DNA of 64,000 bases from Locusta migratoria (lineage: Eukaryota > Arthropoda > Insecta > Orthoptera > Acrididae), in NCBI GenBank assembly GCA_026315105.1, contig CM048745.1:754189506-754253505 (forward strand). The letters run 5' to 3'. Of the stretch, positions 56,456 through 64,000 are shown piece after piece. The notes below the pieces were generated by a model. That model worked only from the letters and a program-made list of their open reading frames with translations, ran no database searches and had not been told where the DNA came from. Position 1 is the first letter of the stretch. Each line of letters begins with the position of its first letter. A program made the position numbers and the translations under genes.

Positions 56456-57898
56456 GGGCAACGTATTCAAATATTATGAATTACCTCGAACAAATGTTCA
56501 AATGTTTGTAAATCTATCGGACCAAACTACGTGGTCATCAGTCCGTAGCTTACAAACTACTTAAACTAAGGTAAACTAACCTAAGGAAAAAAACACACAC
56601 TCATGCCCGAGGGAGGACTCGAACCTCCACGGCGAGAAACCGCGCGCTCCGCAGCGAGACGCTGTAGACCGCTCGGCTACTCCACCGCGGCTTACCTCGA
56701 GCAGAATGATCCATTGACCCAAGGTCAGCACGGATTTAAAAAATATCGTTCATGCGAAACACAACTAGCTCTTTATTCACACGAAGTGATGGGCGCTACC
56801 GACAAGGGTTCGCAAATCGATTCCATATTTCTTGATTTCCAGAAGACTTTTGACACCGTACCTCAAAAACGGCTTTTAATCAAATTGTGTGGTTATAGTA
56901 TATCGCCCCAAATTTGCGATTGGATAGGTGATTCCTTGACAGAGAGGACACAGTTCGTAGTAATCGATGGTAAGGCATCGACTAAAACAGAAATGATATC
57001 GGGCGTTCCACAGGGTAGTGTTTTTGGTCCTCTGCTGTTCCACGATTAAGGGGAGAATCTAAGTAGCTCTTTTAGGTTGTTTGAAGATGACGCCGTCATT
57101 TACCGTCTAGTAAAATCATCTGAAGATCGAAACCAAATGCAGAACGATCTGAATAAGATATCACTATAGTGTAAAAATTGGCAATTGACTCTAAATAATG
57201 AGAAGCGTGAAGTCGTCCACAAGGGTACGAAAATAAATCCGTTGAACTTCGTTTACAAGATAAATCAATCAAATGTGAAGGCCGTAAACTCCACAAAATA
57301 CCTAGGAATTGCTATTACATCAGACCTAAACTGGAAAGAACACGTAGATAATGGCGTGGGAAAAGCGAACCAAAGAGTGCGTTTTATTGGCAGAACCCTT
57401 AAAAGATGCAACAGAACTACAAAAGAGACTGCATACACTACGCTTGTCCGTTCATTTTTGGAGTATTGTTGCCCAGTGTGGGAAACTTATCGGGTGGGTT
57501 TGACGGAGGACATCGAAAGAGTCCAGAGAAGGGCAGCTCGTTTCGTATTGTCACGATACAGGGAAGCCAGCGTTACGGAAATGATACAGGATCTGGGATG
57601 GGAATCATTACAACAACGGCGCTTATCGCTGCGGCGTGGGCTACTTACGAAACTCCAATCGCCAACATTCTTCTCCGAATGCAAAAATATATTGTTGACT
57701 CCCACGTACATATGTAGAAATGAACATCAGAATAAAATACGAGTAAACAGAGTTCGAACGGAGATATTCAGATGTTCTTTCTTCCCGTGCGCCATTTCAG
57801 AATGGAATGGGAGATAAATGTTATAATGGTGGTTTAATGAACCCTCTGCCAGGCACTTAAATGTGATTTGCAGAGTATCCCATGTAGATGTAGATGAA
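56456..57898 (+). mobile_element. L-A LINE copy 4, best preserved
   Basis: 5'-truncated LINE. After a SINE near its start, the frame runs with few breaks: 'LEQNDPLTQGQHGFKKYRSC' (56696), block A 'FLDFQKTFDTVPQKRLLIK' (56828-56884), block B 'SGVPQGSVFGPLLF' (57001), a frameshift, then 'LFEDDAVIYRLV' (57079) in place of FADD. The second long frame 57185-57817 holds 'NSTKYLGIAITSDLNWKEHV', 'VRFIGRTLKRC', 'RAARFVLSRYREASVTEM' and the C-terminus 'FPCAISEWNGR' followed by the stop. 3' UTR with GAACCCTCTGCCAGGCAC ends in the ATGTAGATGTAGATG tail. It serves as the reference for the other L-A copies. Confidence 0.9.
56490..56691 (-). mobile_element. S1b SINE copy 25
   Basis: Inserted near the 5' end of L-A copy 4. 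TSD TTACCTCGA at 56481-56489 and 56692-56700. Confidence 0.92.
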
Positions 57899-58211
57899 CG
57901 TCTGAAATTTATTTGTATCAGCAGGATAAATAAGTCGTTTGGAAGAGTTATAACCTTTATTTGGTATCAGTTACCAAAAGTACTCGAAAGAACGACCTCC
58001 TCCTTAAAAGCCAAATTTTGGAATGGCTTACACCTATTTATCGTGCAACACACCGTGAGGGTGTTGAGGGTGTGCTTTCCAGCACTGCTAACGTTTCCTA
58101 TTCACGGTACCCATGGTACGCTGACGAACGTGTCTGTCACGCCTTCGCACCCGTAACACAAAATGAATACATCTGGTTTCCGGCCTGAAGACACATGTGT
58201 CATTACGAGAA

Positions 58212-58411
58212 CGTGCCAGGGGTAAACTTATCTCTAGTGAACCAGTCTCTCTTATGGACCTGTGGATGACAGTAAATAGACGACGATTAGGAAACCGCTG
58301 AACGTACAAACGTTGTACAGCGTGAGCATTTTCATCAGCCGCTACGTAAGCCCATTGCATGTCTGCCCTTTCCGTCCAAGTATATCCCTCCACTACGCGT
58401 CCACCCCACAT
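58212..58411 (-). pseudogene. DUF4817-like helix-turn-helix domain fragment
   Basis: The minus frame reads 'YTWTERADMQWAYVAADENA', 'AVQRLYVQRFPNRRLF' and 'VIHRSIRETGSLE'. The pattern YT..E..DM...Y....GNA..A.RLY..RFP.RR.......  LRETGS is that of the DUF4817 HTH domain, common in arthropod transposon-derived proteins. The flanking 57900-58210 may continue it in broken frames ('ARRVGVSHSKIW'-like). No catalytic domain seen. Confidence 0.6.
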
Positions 58412-58439
58412 AATAAGAAACGCTAGGTGTCCCCAATTG

Positions 58440-59290
58440 ATGACAAACTGACGCAGAGCGAACCAAACTCTGCAATGCGCACAAGTGCTGCCATCTATGC
58501 AAAACCATTAATTCCTTCAAAGCTATATGTGAACCCATTCAATAAAATCCATTTTCTGATTTAAAATGAAGAAAAAAAATGAAATTAGGCTTGAATTTAA
58601 AAAAAAAAATCGCTGAAAGACTCACAACACAGTCATAGCGTCAATGTTTCGATGGTAACTTGAGAGTTAACAGCCGTATATGCACAGCAGTGGGATTAAA
58701 GTTGTTTATATAATTATCTATCTTGTTGTAATGTAAACCTTTTGAGATGATAATCACTCTCGTTTTGCACTAGTAACAATATATATTTATGTGGACAGCG
58801 CCTAATGATGGAAGCTGTGATAATGTTTAATTGTACCACATTTTATTTGTTGACGTAAACTTTTGATATACACCAGTTTTTTCAAAGTTTGTTGATGACT
58901 GGACTTCGTGACTTTGTTTACTTAGGCTGTAACCAAAGATGTTCAGCCAAAGATACTGCACACTCGTTAAGAAAAATTCTAAAATTGTATAATCATATTT
59001 CGATAGCATGAGTTCTGATCGTCTTTGAATCATGCAATGCACTCCTTATTATTCTCAGTAAATTCTCGTATAATGTTTGTTTCACTGCTAGTATAATGCA
59101 GTAGGACCTTGTAATTTTAGTGAAATTGACTCCTGCTGTTTTCAGCCAGAATTTAATACCTAGTAAATATTCATAGCACACTGTAAGTAGTCTGATACTT
59201 CCACTTTTCCATCCTGTTGTGCTATTTTGCTTCTTACTTTCTTTTTAGTGTGTACATTAATTACTTGTATTCTGTACTTTTGTGTAGAGT
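58440..59290. other. no recognisable feature
   Basis: AT-rich. Short minus frames (58827-59042, 58993-59181) have no motif. Confidence 0.3.
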
Positions 59291-59291
59291 A

Positions 59292-59330
59292 CCTATGATG
59301 ACTGTCCTGGACCGAAACTAGTCGACTTTA
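59292..59330 (+). ncRNA. degenerate hammerhead-like motif
   Basis: TGATGA (59296-59301), a short helix GTC-CTG-GAC (59303-59311 region), GAAA (59314-59317), a palindromic ACTAGT (59317-59322) and GTC at the cleavage position. The first core base is A instead of C and helix II is imperfect. The architecture is the same as at 11088-11132. Probably a decayed ribozyme; could be chance. Confidence 0.35.
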
Positions 59331-60119
59331 AGGATTTATTAAACAGCTGATGGTTAAAGATGCATTTTATTAAACAGCGTAGCTCTTTAGGGTAATACTC
59401 TATAAACGCTTTCCTATCCATAACAATTCAAAAAGAATTCTTGAAAATAACATTTAAGTAATACTTCGACACAAAGGAACCAGTCTCACTTGGGCTAATG
59501 TGAAAAGTTTAATTCATAAAAACTTTACACCTAAAACATTAATCCATATACGTTATCAACTTAAATAAAAAGCGGTACAGCTTAACCCCTTAATGCCCAA
59601 TGTCGCGAATTTTCATCATGCCGTTGTGATGCTTATAAATGGAAGGAAAAATGTTTTTAAGAGCCAAGTCTGATAGATGCCGAATCTACACGGAGCTGAT
59701 AATGTTTCTGACACGTGCTGGCATTGCTCTGTGGCGCAGCGACTGCTACAGCAGTTAGATGTTCTGGAGACACACATATGAACGTATCGTCTTTGTTTGG
59801 AGAATTCCGGCAGAATAAAGAGGTAAGTTTGGTTCTGAAAATTATTTATTTATTCTATAGTGTCTGTGGCGTTACGTAAATCACATTTTGATGTAATAAT
59901 GGTGTTGAAAGTATAAGTAAATTGCAAAATACGGTTTGTTTCAAATATGCATCATTGGGCATTTGCGTTCCTTGCTGTGTACGTGTAACAAACAAAGTGT
60001 AAATGGATAGTTCTTTCCATGTACACTACCCGACTTCTTCAGTTGCAAATTATGGATCTTGTAATTGTCAATTGCTGGTTGTTACACTGTGAGACCCTCT
60101 CAAAATTCCCCATAATGAA

Positions 60120-60622
60120 CAAAATGACCTGCTGGAATTCAAGTTTAGAGTAGCAGAGGCAAACTGTGAAAAGACGTAACAAAGAAAAGAAAAGGTAGAT
60201 CTTCAACCAGTATACAGAATAAACTGCAGCCTAAAAAGCATCGGGGTCCAGCAACATCTTTTCCAGATAGGACTACTCGCACTGATGCAGTAGGTCACTG
60301 GGCTCAAGTTACAGGAACAAGGCAGAGATGTAAAAAGCAAATGTGCAGGACAGACAGTATATGTAGCAAATGTAACGTAAATCTCTGTTTGAACAAGAGA
60401 AATGTTTGTAAATCTATTGGACCAAACTGCGTAATCATCAGTCCTAGCTTACAAACTACTTTAACCTAGGTAAACTAACCTAAGGACAACACACACACCC
60501 ATGCCCCAGGGAGGACTCGAACCTCCACGGCGAGCAACCGCGCGCTCCGCAGCGAGACGCTTTAGACCGCTCGGCTACTCCACTGAACAAGAGAAAAAAC
60601 TGTTTCTGCGAATTTCATGTAT
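60120..60622 (+). pseudogene. piggyBac transposase C-terminal zinc finger, SINE-split
   Basis: 'NEQNDLLEFKFRVAEANC' (60117-60170) is followed, after a frameshift, by 'SFPDRTTRTDAVGHWAQV', then the cysteine-rich end 'RQRCKKQMCRTDSICSKCN', 'VNLCLNK'. The last residues resume after the SINE at about 60586 (KRKNCFCEFHV, stop). The Cys spacing C-K-x-x-x-C ... C-x-x-C ... LC ... CF..FH is that of the piggyBac C-terminal RING/PHD-like finger, which binds the transposon ends. The catalytic domain is absent. Confidence 0.8.
60403..60583 (-). mobile_element. S1b SINE copy 26
   Basis: Inserted in the piggyBac zinc-finger codons. TSD TGAACAAGAGAAA at 60390-60402 and 60584-60596. Confidence 0.93.
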
Positions 60623-60868
60623 AGCCCTACATGCAATATGTGTAGTCAACAATGTATTTTCGATTTTTAATTACAGAAGTTACAATTTTAACTAATCCAA
60701 TGCCAGAGACTGCAATATAAAAATGTTAAATGAAGGATTGTACTAAATGAAGTCTTTCAAGTGTTTACTTTCTCAAAGGCCCGTTGTCGCAAATACGCGA
60801 CATACCTAATTACACCAGATCAATAAAGAACATCACATATTAGTCATTATATAATTTCTAGTATATGT

Positions 60869-63800
60869 TTACTGGTAACAATATATCATTTTTTTATTTT
60901 CTGCGTCACGTAAAAAGTAATTCGGGCATTAAGGGGTTAATTATTACTTGTGTTTATGGGGAGAAAAATATCATCGTCTAAATTAGTCTTATAAAACATA
61001 AACTTCTTTTCAATCCGTAAGATATTTTACTTTCATATTTTGAAGGCGTCTGGCAACCTACTTGGGGTTGGCGACCCACCGTTTGGGACCCACTGGTTTA
61101 CTGGTAACAATATATCATTTTTTATTTTCTGTGTCACGTAAAAAGTAATTCGGGCATTAAGGGGTTAATTATTACTTGTGTTTATGGGGAGAAAAATATC
61201 ATCATCTAAATTAGTCTTATAAAACATAAACTTCTTTTCAATCCGTAAGATATTTTACTTTCATATTTTGAAGGCGTCTGGCAACCTACTTGGGGTTGGC
61301 GACCCACCGTTTGGGACCCACTGGTTTACTGGTAACAATATATCATTTTTTATTTTCTGTGTCACGTAAAAAGTAATTCGGGCATTAAGGGGTTAATTAT
61401 TACTTGTGTTTATGGGGAGAAAAATATCATCGTCTAAATTAGTCTTATAAAACATAAACTTCTTTTCAATCCGTAAGATATTTTACTTTCATATTTTGAA
61501 GGCGTCTGGCAACCTACTTGGGGTTGGCGACCCACCGTTTGGGACCCACTGGTTTACTGGTAACAATATATCATTTTTTATTTTCTGTGTCACGTAAAAA
61601 GTAATTCGGGCATTAAGGGGTTAATTATTACTTGTGTTTATGGGGAGAAAAATATCATCGTCTAAATTAGTCTTATAAAACATAAACTTCTTTTCAATCC
61701 GTAAGATATTTTACTGTCATATTTTGAAGGCGTCTGGCAACCTACTTGGGGTTGGCGACCCACCGTTTGGGACCCACTGGTTTACTGGTAACAATATATC
61801 ATTTTTTATTTTCTGTGTCACGTAAAAAGTAATTCGGGCATTAAGGGGTTAATTATTACTTGTGTTTATGGGGAGAAAAATATCATCGTCTAAATTAGTC
61901 TTATAAAACATAAACTTCTTTTCAATCCGTAAGATATTTTACTTTCATATTTTGAAGGCGTCTGGCAACCTACTTGGGGTTGGCGACCCACCGTTTGGGA
62001 CCCACTGGTTTACTGGTAACAATATATCATTTTTTATTTTCTGTGTCACGTAAAAAGTAATTCGGGCATTAAGGGGTTAATTATTACTTGTGTTTATGGG
62101 GAGAAAAATATCATCGTCTAAATTAGTCTTATAAAACATAAACTTCTTTTCAATCCGTAAGATATTTTACTGTCATATTTTGAAGGCGTCTGGCAACCTA
62201 CTTGGGGTTGGCGACCCACCGTTTGGGACCCACTGGTTTACTGGTAACAATATATCATTTTTTATTTTCTGTGTCACGTAAAAAGTAATTCGGGCATTAA
62301 GGGGTTAATTATTACTTGTGTTTATGGGGAGAAAAATATCATCGTCTAAATTAGTCTTATAAAACATAAACTTCTTTTCAATCCGTAAGATATTTTACTT
62401 TCATATTTTGAAGGCGTCTGGCAACCTACTTGGGGTTGGCGACCCACCGTTTGGGACCCACTGGTTTACTGGTAACAATATATCATTTTTTATTTTCTGT
62501 GTCACGTAAAAAGTAATTCGGGCATTAAGGGGTTAATTATTACTTGTGTTTATGGGGAGAAAAATATCATCGTCTAAATTAGTCTTATAAAACATAAACT
62601 TCTTTTCAATCCGTAAGATATTTTACTGTCATATTTTGAAGGCGTCTGGCAACCTACTTGGGGTTGGCGACCCACCGTTTGGGACCCACTGGTTTACTGG
62701 TAACAATATATCATTTTTTATTTTCTGTGTCACGTAAAAAGTAATTCGGGCATTAAGGGGTTAATTATTACTTGTGTTTATGGGGAGAAAAATATCATCG
62801 TCTAAATTAGTCTTATAAAACATAAACTTCTTTTCAATCCGTAAGATATTTTACTGTCATATTTTGAAGGCGTCTGGCAACCTACTTGGGGTTGGCGACC
62901 CACCGTTTGGGACCCACTGGTTTACTGGTAACAATATATCATTTTTTATTTTCTGTGTCACGTAAAAAGTAATTCGGGCATTAAGGGGTTAATTATTACT
63001 TGTGTTTATGGGGAGAAAAATATCATCGTCTAAATTAGTCTTATAAAACATAAACTTCTTTTCAATCCGTAAGATATTTTACTGTCATATTTTGAAGGCG
63101 TCTGGCAACCTACTTGGGGTTGGCGACCCACCGTTTGGGACCCACTGGTTTACTGGTAACAATATATCATTTTTTATTTTCTGTGTCACGTAAAAAGTAA
63201 TTCGGGCATTAAGGGGTTAATTATTACTTGTGTTTATGGGGAGAAAAATATCATCGTCTAAATTAGTCTTATAAAACATAAACTTCTTTTCAATCCGTAA
63301 GATATTTTACTTTCATATTTTGAAGGCGTCTGGCAACCTACTTGGGGTTGGCGACCCACCGTTTGGGACCCACTGGTTTACTGGTAACAATATATCATTT
63401 TTTATTTTCTGTGTCACGTAAAAAGTAATTCGGGCATTAAGGGGTTAATTATTACTTGTGTTTATGGGGAGAAAAATATCATCGTCTAAATTAGTCTTAT
63501 AAAACATAAACTTCTTTTCAATCGGTAAGATATTTTACTGTCATATTTTGAAGGCGTCTGGCAACCTACTTGGGGTTGGCGACCCACCGTTTGGGACCCA
63601 CTGGTTTACTGGTAACAATATATCATTTTTTATTTTCTGTGTCACGTAAAAAGTAATTCGGGCATTAAGGGGTTAATTATTACTTGTGTTTATGGGGAGA
63701 AAAATATCATCGTCTAAATTAGTCTTATAAAACATAAACTTCTTTTCAATCCGTAAGATATTTTACTTTCATATTTTGAAGGCGTCTGGCAACCTACTTG

Positions 63801-64000
63801 GGGTTGGCGACCCACCGTTTGGGACCCACTGGTTTACTGGTAACAATATATCATTTTTTATTTTCTGTGTCACGTAAAAAGTAATTCGGGCATTAAGGGG
63901 TTAATTATTACTTGTGTTTATGGGGAGAAAAATATCATCGTCTAAATTAGTCTTATAAAACATAAACTTCTTTTCAATCCGTAAGATATTTTACTGTCAT
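60869..64000. repeat. 228-bp satellite array, about 13.7 copies, open at window end
   Basis: GGGCATTAAGGGGTTAA recurs every 228 bp (60924, 61152, 61380, 61608 and onward). Each monomer starts with the last 68 bp of the piggyBac-like element (GTTTACTGGTAACAATATAT to GGCATTAAGGGG) plus TTAA, then about 120 bp of flanking DNA. It closes with GGTTGGCGACCCACCG and TTTGGGACCCACTG, which looks like a hAT-type terminus (inverse CAGTGGGTCCCAAACGGTGG). Copies differ by only a few bases. The array continues past 64000. Confidence 0.95.

Larger units (their letters stand above)
59586..60936 (+). mobile_element. piggyBac-like element, internally deleted
   Basis: Perfect 13-bp terminal inverted repeats CCCCTTAATGCCC (59586-59598) and its complement (60924-60936), flanked by intact TTAA on both sides (59582-59585, 60937-60940). 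It retains the 3' end of the transposase gene and a SINE. Total 1351 bp including a ~194-bp SINE insertion with its TSD. The catalytic core is missing. Confidence 0.88.

Noticed and set aside
60869..64000. CRISPR array
   Set aside because: Regular 228-bp periodicity with no unique spacers; it is a tandem satellite in a eukaryotic genome.

Overview
This window reads as intergenic or intronic DNA from a very large, transposon-saturated arthropod genome. The organism is most likely an orthopteran (grasshopper or locust type); this is inferred from the dense type-II-tRNA-derived SINEs together with CR1/Jockey-like LINEs, mariner, piggyBac, Helitron and Penelope relics. That assignment rests on repeat character, not on a database match. 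There is no bacterial-style gene organisation, operon or CRISPR array. Almost every long open frame is a decayed transposon protein. The only convincing host-gene candidate is one short GC-rich exon at 49105-49251.

Layout. 1-3015: a CR1-like LINE copy (family L-A) cut by a piggyBac-like non-autonomous element, with a SINE at its left end. 3290-4820: an inverted-repeat DNA element with a SINE and a MITE inside. 5100-6670: the 3' half of an RTE-like LINE on the minus strand. 8460-10220: a foldback repeat, a LINE fragment and a possible transposase tail. 11090-11670: a hammerhead-ribozyme-like motif beside ~185-bp tandem repeats. 12330-12770: a SINE inserted in a SINE. 13411-15592: a THAP-domain (P-element-like) relic with 100-bp terminal repeats, holding MITEs and a 485-bp palindrome. 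17460-24308: a CR1/Jockey-like LINE (family L-B) split exactly by a 3.7-kb Helitron at 19148-22823. 30394-34151: a mariner-like element interrupted by a 2.84-kb palindromic array of 344-bp repeats, each carrying a tRNA-like gene; a second mariner relic follows. 36060-44900: sparse sequence with scattered SINEs and LINE pieces. 45380-46640, 53217-54090 and 56456-57898: three more L-A LINE copies. 49880-52725: two mariner relics. 55490-55960: Penelope-like GIY-YIG remnant. 59586-60936: piggyBac relic with its C-terminal zinc finger. 60869-64000: a 228-bp satellite whose monomer spans the right end of that piggyBac, running off the window.

Insertion order can be read in many places because target site duplications (TSDs) survive. 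The SINEs (26 copies listed, family S1) share one 3' tail but carry three different tRNA-like heads (S1a, S1b, S1c), and they are usually the youngest layer. The most unusual structures are the tRNA-unit palindrome with a 12-bp TSD inside a mariner, the satellite that grew from a piggyBac terminus, and two hammerhead-like motifs with palindromic helix III. Gaps without recognisable content are stated as such.
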